This document shows, piece after piece, positions 11,308 through 22,377 of a DNA stretch of 64,000 nt; within the stretch, counting starts at the first letter, position 1, and every line of letters starts with the position of its first letter. Made by a program: the position numbers and the translations under genes. The notes under the pieces are model-generated. The model was not told the DNA's origin, did not search any database, and was given only the letters and a program-made list of their open reading frames with translations. This DNA is from Ovis canadensis (taxonomy: Eukaryota > Chordata > Mammalia > Artiodactyla > Bovidae), in NCBI RefSeq assembly GCF_042477335.2, contig NC_091262.1, positions 70,604,001 through 70,668,000 of the forward strand, given 5' to 3'.

Positions 11308-11667
11308 TGGAGAAGACTCTTGAGAGTCCCTTGGACTGCAAGGAGATCCAACCAGTCCATCCTAAAGGAGATCAGTCCTGGATGTTCATTGGAGGGACTG
11401 ATGTTGAAGCTGAAACTCCAATACTTTGGCCACCTCATGCGAAGAGTTAACTCATGGGAAAAGAATCTGATGCTGGGAGGGATTGGGGGCAGGAGGAGAA
11501 GGGGACGACAGAGGATGAGATGGTCGGATGGCATCACCGACTCGATGGACATGGGTTTGGGTGGACTCCAGGAGTTGGTGATGGGCAGGGAGGCCTGGCG
11601 TGCTGCAATTCATAGGGTTGCAAAGAGTCGGACACGACTGAGTGACTGAACTGAACTGAACTGAATA
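11308..11667 (+). mobile_element. BovB LINE 3-prime fragment
   Basis: Forward-strand BovB ORF end reads in one frame through [16 protein letters not shown] and [17 protein letters not shown]. It terminates with the CTGAA repeat tail (11646-11665). Confidence 0.9.
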
Positions 11668-12059
11668 TTCCACAAACACCTCAGATTCATCCTGCCTCAA
11701 GTATATTATCAGATTAACTTTGGTGTGCATGGAAAAGGCTGACAAAAAGACATAAGAGAGGGGAAAAAAAACCTTTCAGTTGTAAGTAATATAAAACCCA
11801 TCTCAATGGTCTTAAATCATAAGGGGAGTTTTTTGAGCCACATTACTAAATGGTCTAAAAGAAGGGCGAGTTCTAGCAATTCAGCAGCATTATCAAGGAC
11901 TACTATCTCTCTACTATATCTGTAGTGTTGACTTCATCCAAAGGCCGGCACCAATTATAGACACAAGGTGGCTTCCAGAAACTTCCAAAGCAACAAACTT
12001 CCTCACTCTTGTTCAAGGAAGACAGGGGTAGTTTCAGGTACAGAACACAGTGGGGTTTT
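11668..12059. other. Unassigned intergenic sequence
   Basis: No recognised gene or repeat. Confidence 0.4.
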
Positions 12060-12745
12060 TTTTGTTTGTTTGTTTGTGTGTTTTTTTTGCAGATTATATT
12101 CCATTGTACATTATTACAAGATATTGGTATAATTTCCTGAGCTATACAATATATCCTCTATGCTTATCTACTTTATGTATAATAATGTGTATCTCTGGGC
12201 TTCCCTGATAGCTCAGATGATAAAGAATCTGCCTGCAATGTGGGAGACCAGGGTTCAGTCCCGGAGTCAAGAAGATTCCCTGGAGTAAGGAATGGCAACC
12301 CACTCTGGTATTCTTGCCTAGAGAATCCCATGGACAGAGGAACCTGGCAGGCTACAGCCCATGGGGTCACAAAGAGTCAGACATGACTAAGTGACTAACA
12401 CTTTCACTTTCAGTTGTATCTATTAATTCCTTACTCTGAATTTGGCCCTTCCTTTCTCCCTTTCCCCTTTAGTAACCTTAAGTTTGTGTCATATGTCTGT
12501 TTTATATATAGATTCATTTGTATTAATATTATCTTTTTAGATTCCATGTTAAGTGATATAGTATTTGTCTTTCTCTGACTTATTTCACTAAGCATTCTAG
12601 TCTCTAGATCCATCCATGTTGTTGCAAATGGCAATGTTTCATTTTTTGTGGCTGAGTAATTTTCCACTGTATGTATGTACCAGATCTTCTCAAGCCAGCC
12701 ATCTGGTGATCGGCACCTGGGTTGCTGCCATGTCATGGTTATTGT
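12060..12745 (-). mobile_element. L1 3-prime fragment, split by Bov-tA
   Basis: The left part (12060-12192) is 3-prime UTR and the right part (12411-12745) runs into the ORF2 C-terminus. The minus strand reads a decayed ORF2 end containing TMTWQQPRC and WLEKIWYIHTVENYSATK. Confidence 0.82.
12193..12410 (+). mobile_element. Bov-tA SINE nested in L1
   Basis: A full tRNA-derived head ('gggcttccctgatagctcag') and Bov-A body lie between two L1 pieces. A short tgtatct-type duplication is visible at both edges. Confidence 0.88.
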
Positions 12746-13072
12746 GAATAGTGCTTTTGCTTTGGCATTATCAGTCAAAATCTTGAGATCCTCTTTGGTT
12801 GGACCAGTGCATGCTGACTGCCTATGCCTGAACCAATCACTGTGGCCAGGGGCATGGGAAGTATTGACTGGCTTAGGGCAATGGTCCATCCCCAGATCTG
12901 GAATCACTTGGAATGAGCTTTTCCTGATGCACGAGGGTTCTCAGACAGAAACTGGGAGCTGCAGGGAAGACATGACAGAAACATGAATCAGAGGTCTTAC
13001 CCACAGATGTCTGACAGGAGGGGATAGCATGATTTTAAAAGGAGATTGATCAGTGAAGTTTATTTTGAGTCT
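12746..13072. other. Unassigned sequence
   Basis: The phrase 'ctgaaccaatcactgtggcc' looks like an old interspersed repeat, but I cannot name the family. Confidence 0.35.
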
Positions 13073-13083
13073 GCTTTGTTTTC

Positions 13084-13220
13084 CGGAGAAGGCAATGGCA
13101 ACCCACTCCAGTGTTCTTGCTTGGAAAATCCCAGGGACGGGAGAGCCTGGTGGGCTGCCATCTATGGGGTCGCACAGAGTCGGATACAACTGAAGTGACT
13201 TAGCAGCAGCAGCAGCAGCA
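13084..13220 (+). mobile_element. Bov-A monomer SINE with CAG tail
   Basis: A single Bov-A unit ends in (CAG)6 at 13203-13220. The target duplication is gctttgttttc at 13073-13083 and gctttattttc at 13221-13231. Confidence 0.92.
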
Positions 13221-13231
13221 GCTTTATTTTC

Positions 13232-13540
13232 AAGCTTTAGAATCAGAACTTGGGTACTTTGGGTTGAATTTGAAGAAAGCCAAACAGCAGCTGCTGCAGG
13301 ACCGTGCTTCTCTCTTGTAACTCACTGTTGACGCCGAGTAGGACTGGGCTCCTTCCATCCTGTGTGTTTCCTAAGGAAAGCTTTTGCTTCTCAACCACAG
13401 AAATGATGGCGTTTTCTGTGGGATCCAGAGGACCAGCAAATAGGGTTATTTTTTTAAAACAAAAACAAAGTGGGGGAAAATGTGTATTGTCCATTTACTG
13501 TGATAGATTCTTATGTTATTATCCATTTACTGTGATATAT
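13232..13540. other. Unassigned; small 20-bp-scale duplication
   Basis: Nothing gene-like is seen. The phrase 'tccatttactgtgata' occurs at about 13490 and again at about 13521, a local imperfect duplication. Confidence 0.45.
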
Positions 13541-13548
13541 TCTTTCTC

Positions 13549-13780
13549 AGGGGTTTCCCAGGTGGGGCTAGTGGTAAAGAACCTACCTGCCAATTCAGGA
13601 GACATAAGAGTTGCAGGTTCGATCGCTGAGTTGGGAAGATCTCCTTGAGGAGGGCTTGGCAACCCACTCTAGTATTCTTGCCTGGAGAATCTCCATGGAC
13701 CAAGGATCCTGGCAGGCTACAGTCCATAGGATCACAAACAGTCGGAGAGGACTGAAGCGATTTAGCATGCACACACACAG
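13549..13780 (+). mobile_element. Bov-tA SINE
   Basis: The tRNA-derived head, Bov-A body and short CA tail are present. The target duplication tctttctc lies at 13541-13548 and 13781-13788. Confidence 0.9.
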
Positions 13781-13788
13781 TCTTTCTC

Positions 13789-14480
13789 GAGCTGGGGAAA
13801 GAAATGAGAAGAGTCAGGAAGGGGGATGAAAGCATAATGTAAATGAACACAGTACCATACCTCCTGGTTCAGACTGGCACAAAGTAAAACTGCGGCTCCA
13901 ATGGCACAACCGATTGTGATAGATGCCAAAATTAGAACAGAACGCTTCTCTATAATTTTTATACTGCTTTATTTGTTTGCCAATACTCCATATCATTAGT
14001 AAGAAGGGCAAAAAGCTTCTTAAAATTTCTGGCAAAAATTCACTTCATTGCATGGGACCAGAAGACAGTAAGTTCACATCTTTTCAGCAAGTATTAGGAC
14101 AAGTATCCAAGTGGTTCAGACTGAAACTGCTTTCTTTCCGCATCTAATGAGCATCTTAAACGCAGAGAGAGAAAGCAGCCTCACAAACTCCATTAACAAA
14201 TAGCGCTTTATTCAGAGAGCCTTAAAAATGTCTTTTAGCTTTAAGTATTTGTCCCATCTAGAGGGTATCCAGTGGAGGGGCTTCGGTTTTCTTTAAGTAA
14301 TTCGGTGCTGGGGAAAACTGGCCAGAACTTGTTGAGATTCTCTTTTTTGCATAACTGCAGGTAAAGATTTTTCTCTAAAGTTGCTTAAGATTATCTTTCT
14401 CAAAGTCAAAACTTCTGAAATGTGTCCACTGTGGCAAGCCATCTCGATAATTGTCTCTGAAGCTCTGGAAAGTGGTGGAA
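13789..14480. other. Unassigned intergenic sequence
   Basis: No recognised repeat. Minus-strand ORFs of 73-102 codons lack any recognisable family or splice context. Confidence 0.4.
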
Positions 14481-14484
14481 TAGA

Positions 14485-15035
14485 AGACCTCCAGTGTTCT
14501 GGGTTCAATTGTATTCCCCAGAAAGATATGCTGAAGTGCAAACCTCCAGAGCTTGTAAATAAGATTTTATTTGCAAATGAGGTCTTTGCAGATGTAATCA
14601 ATTAAAGATGAGGTCACACCCAATTGGGGTGGGCCCCAATCCAAAGACTGGTGTCATCTGAATACAGAAATAGAAGCAGAGGCAAGAAGTGAGGACAAAG
14701 GCAGAGGCGAGATTGGTACAGCTGCCCGCCAAAGAACAACGAACACCGCTCGAAGCCACCGGAAAGCTGGAGAGAGGCAATGCAGACTTTGTCCCTAGAC
14801 TCTTCAGATGGTGTCTAACTCTGCCAGCACCTTGATCTTGGACTTCTGGGTCCAAGCCACTGGAAAGCTGGGAAGAGGCAATGCAGACTTTGTCCCTAGA
14901 CCCTTCAGATGGTGTCTGACTCTGCCAACACCTTGATCTTGGACTTCTGGGTCCAAAAGCATGAAAGAAAGAATTTCTGTTGTTTGATGATCCCCTCTGG
15001 GCGGTAGTTTGTTATGGCAGACTGAGCAAGGTCCT
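14485..15035 (+). mobile_element. MaLR-type LTR with internal tandem duplication
   Basis: Typical MaLR blocks appear: 'gaggtctttgcagatgtaat', 'gatgaggtcacaccc', 'ccttgatcttggacttctgg', 'tttctgttgtttgatg' and 'gtttgttatggcag'. A 101-bp segment is present twice (14755-14956), which lengthens the element. Confidence 0.8.
14755..14956. repeat. 101-bp tandem duplication within LTR
   Basis: Copy 1 is 14755-14855 and copy 2 is 14856-14956. They have equal length and differ at roughly 7 positions by eye. Both carry 'tgcagactttgtccctagac'. Confidence 0.92.
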
Positions 15036-15182
15036 CTTCCAGTTAGAACAAGACCCAATCTCTGCCATCCCTGGCTCTTCAGAGAAACTCAGGTCCTAAA
15101 CTGTCAGACTGACTCAGAGTGACCTTGCAAATGCCCTATTCTGCTGCTATAGCCACTTGCTAGAGTTGCTGTGTCATTTTTT
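15036..15182. other. Unassigned spacer
   Basis: No recognised feature. Confidence 0.4.
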
Positions 15183-15193
15183 TGCTTCCCAAT

Positions 15194-15381
15194 CTTTTTT
15201 AAAAAGTTATTTTTTGGCTGTGCTGGGTCTCATTGCAGCATGCATGACCTTTGATCTTTGTTGTGACATGTGGAACCTTAAGCTGCGGCATGCAGAATCT
15301 AGTTCCCTGATGAAAGATTAAACCTGGACTCCCTGCGTTGGGAGGGTGGAATCTCAGCCACTGGACACCGTGGTAGTCCAC
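15194..15381 (-). mobile_element. CHR-type SINE
   Basis: The reverse-complemented CHR body begins with a T-rich tail ('ttttttggctgtgctgggtc'). The exact 11-bp target duplication tgcttcccaat lies at 15183-15193 and 15382-15392. Confidence 0.9.
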
Positions 15382-15589
15382 TGCTTCCCAATTTTGAAGA
15401 CTCCCTCGACCTTCTGAGTTAAGTCTCGACAGCCAGGTAACACAATTTAGTTACAACAGGGGAGATTTGGAGAGAGAAGCCATACCTGATCCAATTTCCA
15501 GGGTATGAATTCACTCCTGAGCCCAAGAAAGTTTGCACCTTCTGGTAGAAGGCCATTCTTCTGAAGACCTTCTTCTGAAATCTAATGAC

Positions 15590-15750
15590 TGGAGCCTTGG
15601 ATAAGATGCTTAAGATCTGTAAACCTCCAGTTCCTCATCTGTAAACTGGGTCTATAATTCCTGCCCTGTCAATTTCTTGGGGGTTTGGGGGGATCAAATG
15701 AGAGCGCATATGAGTGAACCAGTTTGAAATGAAAATTGCTTACAAATCTA
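15590..15750 (+). repeat. MIR fragment
   Basis: 'ccagttcctcatctgtaaac' followed by 'gggatcaaatgagagcgc' matches the MIR core and 3-prime part. Confidence 0.75.
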
Positions 15751-15973
15751 AGGTATTGATTTTATCAGGATGGCCACAAAACCCAATTTCTAAGGAGGGA
15801 GGGAGAAAGTGTTAGAGTGGGAGGCTGTGGGAATTTAATACCAGGATGTTTCTAAAGCAGAACTCAGAATGGAGAACTGCTCAAGGTCAACCAGCAGAAC
15901 CAGAGATCTTTAATCAGAGTTTGGCTCTCTAAAATTCACCATTCTGCCCCATTCCTCACTCCAACAGCCTCCC
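15751..15973. other. Unassigned, probably MIR-like
   Basis: Decayed MIR/L2-like wording near 15880-15930, not confidently assigned. Confidence 0.35.
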
Positions 15974-16305
15974 AGTTCAGTTCAGTTCAGTTGCTCAGTC
16001 GTGTCCAACTCTTTGCGACCCCATGAACTGCAGCACACCAGGCTTCCCTGTCCATCACCAACTCAAGTTTGGAGCTTGCTCAAACTCATGTCTATTGAGT
16101 CAGTGATGCCATACAACCATCTCATCCTCTATTGAGCCCTTCTCCTCCCACCTTCAACCTGCCCCAGCATCAGGGTCTTTTCAAATGAGTCAGTTCTTCG
16201 CATTAAGTGGCCAAAGTATTGGAGTTTCAGCTTCAGCATCAGTCCTTCCAATGAATATTCAAGACTGATTTCCTTCAGGATTGACTTTAGGATTGACAAC
16301 AGCCT
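15974..16305 (-). mobile_element. BovB LINE 3-prime fragment
   Basis: It starts with 'cagttcagttcagttgctc' and continues as antisense BovB ORF end ('gagtcagtgatgccatacaa'). It is 5-prime truncated near 16305. Confidence 0.9.
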
Positions 16306-16360
16306 CTACACATTTGTTTTTTGTTTGTTTTATTTATTTATTTACCTATAATTTTTATTT

Positions 16361-16508
16361 AGCAGGCAGGTCCCTGGTGGCTCGGATCCCCTGGAGAAGG
16401 AAATGGCAACCCACACCAGTATTCTTGCCTGGAGAATCCCATGGACTGAGGAGCCTGGCAGGCTACAGTCCAAGGGGTAGCAAAGAGTCGGACTTCACTT
16501 TCACTTTC
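16361..16508 (+). mobile_element. Truncated Bov-tA SINE nested in L1
   Basis: The head is shortened ('tccctggtggctcgg' joined directly to the Bov-A body), indicating an internal deletion of the tRNA-derived part. The exact target duplication aatttttattt lies at 16350-16360 and 16509-16519. Confidence 0.88.
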
Positions 16509-16586
16509 AATTTTTATTTTATATTGGAGTATATTTTATTTATAATGTTGTGTTAGTTTCAGGTGTTCAGCAAGGTAGTTCAGTTA

Positions 16587-16783
16587 TACATGTCTGACTC
16601 TTTGCTACCCCATGGACTGTAGCCTACCAGGCTTCTCCGTCCATGGGATTTTCCAGGCAAGAGTACTGGAGTGAGTTGCCATTTCCTTCTCCAGAGGATC
16701 GTCTCAACCTAGGGATTGAACCCAGGTCTCCTGCATTGTAGGCAGACGCTTTACCACCTGAGCCACCAGGGAAGTCACAGTTA
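16587..16783 (-). mobile_element. Bov-tA SINE nested in L1
   Basis: Reverse Bov-A body followed by the tRNA-derived head ('gagccaccagggaagtc'), between two L1 pieces. Confidence 0.88.
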
Positions 16784-16825
16784 GACATATTCATATACCC
16801 ATTCTTTTTCAGATTCTTTTCCAGA

Positions 16826-17053
16826 TTGTTGTTGTTCAGTCACTCAGTCATGACTCTTTGCAACCCCATGGACTGCAGCAGGCCAGGCTTCCTTGTTCTT
16901 CACTATCTCCTGGAGTTTGCTCAAATTCATGTCTGTTGAGTTGGTGATGCCATTCAACCATCTCATCCTTTGTCTCCACCACCCTACACTACCCTTTACT
17001 TCTTGCCCTCATTCTTTCCCAGCATCACGGTCTTTTCCAATTAGTTGGCTCTT
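16826..17053 (-). mobile_element. BovB LINE 3-prime fragment nested in L1
   Basis: 'gttgttgttcagtcactcag' through 'tcttttccaattagttgg' is antisense BovB 3-prime end, flanked by L1 on both sides. Confidence 0.82.
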
Positions 17054-17345
17054 CGAATCTAGGGAAGTCCTAGAACACTGAGTAGAGTTCCCTGTGCTAT
17101 GCAGTGAGTCCTTGTCATTTACCTGACATAGAGAATAGTGTGTCTATGTTCATCCCAAACTCCTAATTTATCCCTTCCCTCCCGACCTTCCCCCTTTGGT
17201 AACCATAGGTTTGTTTTCTAAGTCTGTGAATCTGTTTCTGTTTTGTAAACTCATTTGTATCTTTTTAGATCTCACATGTAAGTGTAATTATATGGTATTT
17301 GTCTTTTTCCATCAGTCTTACTTCACTTAGTACAATAAAGACTAT

Positions 17346-19745
17346 ACTTTCAGGGATAATTTCTAATAGTTTGTTACACATTTTCATCTTTAAATTACTT
17401 TTTATAATTTAGGAAATTTCTGCCTCTGCTTCTCCCCCTCTCAGTTCCTATCCTGTCTCTGTCCTCTATTCCTCATCCTCTTTCTCTCCCTCTCAAACCC
17501 CATCTTTCTTCTGAAAGGTTTCAAGTAGAATGAATTCAGTGTTCTCAGCCAAGTCTCTGCATAAAGAGCTCACTATGTACTTTAACAAAAATTATCTTCT
17601 TTGAAGAATCCCTACTTTAATCTCCCCCAAGGCAGGTTTTTACGGTGTTAGAAAAAAATGACACAATTCTCTTCAAACTAAAAGCCTTATTAAGTAGCAT
17701 TCAGAAAATCTTGCCGCTTTCTCTTCTTACCTTCCTTGTAATTGGAGGCTTAATTAATTGGATGAGTTTCAATGATTTTTTAATAGCATGTGGTTATTAG
17801 GACTAATCAAATACTCCAGCATAATTGTCTCAACGTTTAGAGGGGGGTGAGGAACATCTCTAACATTGTTAGGGTTTAAAAAATACAGCTTGACTGAGTT
17901 AAAACTTTTTTCTGTATCATGCATGTCTCAGTGGGGCTGAAACCAACACATACCTGAGCCAACAGCCTTTCCTGGCAGATGTGGGCCCAGCAGGTGACCC
18001 CGGCCAGGAGAACATCTCTTTCATGTGAGGTCTCTTGTCGGGCAATGAAAAGCTTGATTGTTTCAGGGAGACCTGTTTGAAGATCTGATTACAGATATGG
18101 GGGAGAGACCTTTCGATGATATCATGTGGTGTCATCTCACCAGGGAGATAATAACCACCACCCCAGGCTGGAAATGCCTCCATCCCTACTGACTATAGGA
18201 CTTCAGAAAAGTGTAGGGGTCATGAGGTTCTCAGCAGGGGAGTGGAGCTTAATGATTCCTGCCCTTACCTGCCCCATCGGCAGGAGAGACTGTCAGCAAC
18301 CTTGACATCAAACTGCAAAACTGCGTTAAGTGGGAAGTGCTATTCTCCATGTAATAAATGATCTGAGCGACCTCAAAGAGACTGGAATGGAGTTGGTAGA
18401 TGTCCCTTGTACTATGACTTTCTTTGACTTAAACATCAATTGAGCTTCCAGCCCAGGCCCTGCTCGGAAGTTGGCCTTGACACTCTGATTCAAAGGGACG
18501 ACTCCCTAACATGTCCCTCCCCATTGATTTTGCATTACCCGCAAAGAAAGTGTCATACTCAGAGATTCCCAAAGCAAACTTAGTTCTTCCGTCCCCCGTG
18601 GTCCTGCGGCTCCCGTGACTGCTCCCCTGTGGTTGCTGAAGGCAAAGCCTTAGAGCACCAGCGAGGGGGAGGCCGCCCTCAGCTTGGTACCTCTGGCCAC
18701 CTACTGCCACTCCAGCCGTGACTGGAGACGCACCTGCAGGTCCAGACACTGCCGCCTGCTGCTTGTAGGTTCCAGGGACAGTGAACCACACCATGCCTCC
18801 ATTTCCACCTTTGATCAGAAAGCTCAAAACAAAACAAAGCCTGGCCCCAAGACACACACTTTACTCTTGTCAGATCTCCCCTCTTTTCTAAGGCCCAGGG
18901 CACAAGGTGGGGCTGGACCTGTCTCTGGCAGGGAGTGTGCTCTGGGAGGTCCCAGAGCATTGGTCCCCAGCAACTGTGAGATCCTTGCTCAGGAGCTGTG
19001 ATGCAACCTTCCCTGCCGGGGAAGGTGGTGGTGCTGGTGAGGCCATTCCTCAAAGAGGCTCTGCCACTGGCTGGAGCCCTCACTCTCCTTCTTTGGCACC
19101 CTGATCCATGGAGTGGGTTGGCGGAGGAGCGGCGGGGACACAGCGGTCCTGGGAAGCTTGGGGGTGGCCCTTCTGCAGGCAATCCTTCAGGAGAATGAGG
19201 CTTCTCCACTCTTGCCAGTGCCTGCCTCACCCGCACCCCTCAGGGCCACCTTCCACGAAAACGAGAATCCCTTCCCCTCCATGGGCAGCTCTGGTACTGC
19301 CTCCAATGGCACATGAAGGTCCTCTCTGGTTATCCCCTTCTTCCTGCCATTCTAGGCCATGTAGTTTAGTTCCATTACTAAATTCATAAAATTGAGACAA
19401 GGTGTGGCGGTCAGATTGGAACCTGTTCAAGGGGACGAGAATTGAACCTGGGCTTAAGAATCCAGGAAATATAAGGCTTCCTGTGAACCTCTCTTCTGAG
19501 CCCATATCTGGTTCTTCCAGATTCCCAAGACAGGAGCCTGGAGTCATCCTCCCAACCCCTCCCCCGACCCCACTGATCTTCAGTCAGTCAGCAACTGCAG
19601 TCCATTCATCTCCTAACTCTCTTCCAGGTCCAAACCCTGGTGTCTGCCCCTTTGCCCAGTCAGGCTTAGCCCACACTTGGCTTCCTCCATGTGATTTCCT
19701 TCGGTCCCTCTTCAAACCATGTTTTCATACAGGCTGCATAGTGCT
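17346..19745. other. Unassigned intergenic sequence, 2.4 kb
   Basis: No convincing exon or young repeat. An AT-rich single-copy-looking block at 17690-17870 contains ttaattaattgg. GC rises from 18430 to 19300, and long ORFs there on both strands (up to 185 codons) lack family resemblance. Confidence 0.4.
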
Positions 19746-19910
19746 TTCTTTCAAAGTCGAGTCTGACCACGTCACTCACTCACTCACGCCGAATCCCCAA
19801 GGAGCTGGTGTTGCCTCCAGGACATTAACCCAGCCCTGTGGCCTGACACCCAAGGTCCTTGAGGAAGTGGCTGTGGCTGGCTTCCCCAGGAATGCTTCAG
19901 CCATTGCTTG
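19746..19910 (+). repeat. Probable L2 LINE fragment
   Basis: 'tgaccacgtcactcactcac' and the following 'cctgtggcctgacacccaag' resemble diverged L2 ORF end/3-prime sequence. Confidence 0.45.
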
Positions 19911-20290
19911 GCACCTTCTCTTTCTCCCTGTTACTGTTGTCCCTCTATTCAGGGGTGTGCTTGATTTTTTATTTTTTTTATGTGTAACATTTCTGAAATT
20001 TATACATGTCTGAAACTGACACACATACTTTCATCCCCCACCCCACCCCTGCCCCGAGAAACTTAATAAATCAATGGTGCATCACAGAATCAGAAGCGTA
20101 TTGGATCAGAGGAGACAGTGTGGCAAGTGGCAGAGGTGACCGTCACTTTGGCAGGGCAGGCAGGAAATGGGGAGCGCTGTTGTGTTCTGGGCTTCATCTA
20201 CTGCAGCTGCCTAAAGGGGGGTGGGAAGGGTCAAACTGGTCTTTTGGCAAGACAAGATCTGTCTAGAAGTCCAGTGAAGAATGGGTTGGG
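19911..20290. other. Unassigned intergenic sequence
   Basis: No recognised gene. The T-rich run near 19964-19980 may be a decayed LINE tail. Confidence 0.35.
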
Positions 20291-20291
20291 A

Positions 20292-20912
20292 TAGGGGTTC
20301 CCAGCCCCCGGGCCACGGATCAGTACTAGTCCGTGACCTGTTAGGAAGCCGGCCACACAGTAGGAGGTGAGTGGCGCGGGAGCTAGTGAAGCTTCGTCTG
20401 TATTTACAGCGGCTCCTCATCTCACATCACCTCCTGAGCTCCACCTTCGGTCAGATCAGCAGCGGCATTAGATTCTCATAGGCGCTCGAACCCTACTGTG
20501 ACCTGCGCATGCGAGGGATCGATGAGGGTCTAATGAGAGTCTCTCTAATCCTGATGAGAGTCCAATGCCTGATGATCTGAGGTGGAGCTGAGGCAGTGAC
20601 GCTAGTGTTGGGAAGCAGCTAGCGATACAGATGATCACCAGCAGAGAGGTTTGACTGCACAGGGACCATAACGAATGAATTGCTTGTGGACTCTTACCAA
20701 AACCCTATCAGAGAGTGGAAAGTGACAATTAAGCTGCATCTGGTGAGTTGTATAATTATTTCATTATATAGCACAATGTAATAATAATAGAAATAAATTG
20801 CACAATAAATGTAAAGCCCTTGAATCATCCCCAAACCATCCTCCTGCCCCCATCGGTGGAAAAATGATCTTCCACGAAATCGGTCCCTGGTGCCAAAAAG
20901 TTTGGGGACAGC
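20292..20912 (+). mobile_element. MER1-type hAT-Charlie DNA transposon
   Basis: The left end 'taggggttcccagccccc' and the right end 'gtttggggacagctg' are the inverted termini. Internal blocks 'cagcggcattagattctcat' and 'ctgcgcatgcgagggatc' match MER1/Charlie3. It is non-autonomous with no transposase ORF. Flanking gttgggat and attggat may be a decayed 8-bp target duplication. Confidence 0.85.
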
Positions 20913-22315
20913 TGGATTGGATGATGGAAGGGGGATGGGAGAGAGAACAAGACTTTAGAAGCTGAAATGTCTAGAGGGCGCTTTGCAAACGGACCTTAAA
21001 GTAGGGCCCCTTAATGTACAGTTAGTGCACATCGAGTGTGAGCCAACTTTTTCTGTAAAAGACCAGATGGTATCTCAGACTAATGAACACTTTAAGATAT
21101 TCCTAAAAGCCTGTTCCGTAATCCTGCTTTAGTAACTGAGTGCATTGCCCAGTCGTTTCTAGCCAACAAGTATTTCCCGCAATCTGAACCTCAAGTTTAA
21201 TTGGTATTGTATCCTCTTGCTCTAATGCATGGATGCCAGGCACAGCTTTAAGTACTGTGGATAATTCAAAGGTAATTAAGACTCCAGGAACTCTAGTCAA
21301 AAAAGAGAGATCAGCTGAACAACCAGAGAGGGATTCAAACATGCTGTATGAGAGATGCGAACCAAGGGCCATAAGAATACAGCGGAAGGAGGGCTTCGAT
21401 CTTTCTGGTCTAACAGAAGGCTCTGCTGGGAGCTAACACTGGAACTGGTCCTTGAAAGATGGAGTAGGGTTTGTCCCGGAAGAGGAAACAGCCTGAGCGG
21501 AGACACAAGGTGAAAATGGTGAGTTCTGGAAGAGGAAAGGGCCCCCAGGAAGAGAACTTGGGTGGACTGAGTGAGTGCAGAGCCTGCAGGAGAGCTTAGA
21601 TGGGGTCGGTGGGGAGGTGGTGTAGGCCGTGAAGGGCTTTGCCCACCCTGCCAAGGCCTTGGAGTCTGATCCTGAAGGCACAGCTGACCAAACAAAGACA
21701 AATACTGATTGCTCCCCAGACCCTGAAATACTAAACTTTGATAGTAAAAGTTGTCAAAATTTTCTCTAAAACTCAGTTCTCCTGCCTTCTCTGCTCTGAC
21801 ATCTACATCAGTTGCAGTTCCAGCCACGTCTCAGAACCACCCCCACCCCAACCAGCCCTGAGTTCTGTTCAGCTGCTCTTGGCCGTGACGTGACAACTCT
21901 TCTTCCAAACAGGTAAATGCAAATTTTGGGTCTCCTCGATCTGTTTCCACTTATTCCCTATGGCAATTAAAAGATTTGCCTGATGGAAAGTGGGAAGACA
22001 AATTGTCTTCTCCTTGGAGACATCATCTCTGTGCCTGCCATTTAGAAATGATTCCAAGTTCATGCTTTGTGAGAAAAGTTACAAATTGCTCCCTGGCCTG
22101 GAGTTAGTGTACCCATCCATGAGTGACCTCGCCTGGGTCTAGGTGTTCTCTTAGCTGCAACACCCCATTGATGCAGCCTTGGGGAATCGAATGAAGTCAC
22201 GGATCAAGGTCACTGCTCTGCATTCATTCACTTATCAAATATTTATTGACAACTGATTAGATCCCAGCACTGGGCATGTAGGAGGTACACACATGTGAAT
22301 CAAAAAGTGCAAGTC
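20913..22315. other. Unassigned intergenic sequence
   Basis: No gene called. A 176-codon minus-strand ORF (21297-21827) has no recognisable domain. A CTCF-like motif lies at 20968-20982. Parts near 21200-21680 resemble old MIR/L2-era repeats. Confidence 0.4.
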
Positions 22316-22376
22316 AAATAGCACCACGTTGTAAAGAAACTGTACTCTAATAAAAATTAATTTAAAAAAAAAACAC
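22316..22376 (+). mobile_element. L1 3-prime tail fragment
   Basis: 'actgtactctaataaaaatt' ending in an A-run matches the last bases of ruminant L1 elements. Confidence 0.6.
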
Positions 22377-22377
22377 A

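Larger units (their letters stand above)
16310..17345 (-). mobile_element. L1 3-prime region with three nested insertions
   Basis: L1 pieces at 16310-16360, 16509-16586, 16784-16825 and 17054-17345 read as one antisense L1 3-prime UTR ('aatgttgtgttagtttcagg', 'cattctttttcagattcttt', 'agagttccctgtgctatgc', 'ggtaaccataggtttgtttt'). Two SINEs and one BovB fragment interrupt it. Confidence 0.8.

Noticed and set aside
12193-12260. tRNA-like B-box sequence as a tRNA gene
   Set aside because: This and the similar sequences elsewhere are the tRNA-derived heads of Bov-tA or CHR SINEs. They lack a foldable acceptor stem and intact tRNA body.
13203-13220. CAG triplet run as a coding polyglutamine or expansion locus
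   Set aside because: It is the tail of a Bov-A SINE, bounded by the SINE target duplication.
19402-20013. 203-codon + strand ORF
   Set aside because: It spans a probable L2 relic and shows no domain, splice context or recognisable homology.
21297-21827. 176-codon minus-strand ORF
   Set aside because: Low-complexity Ser/Pro/Leu composition with no domain; several other frames are also open here.
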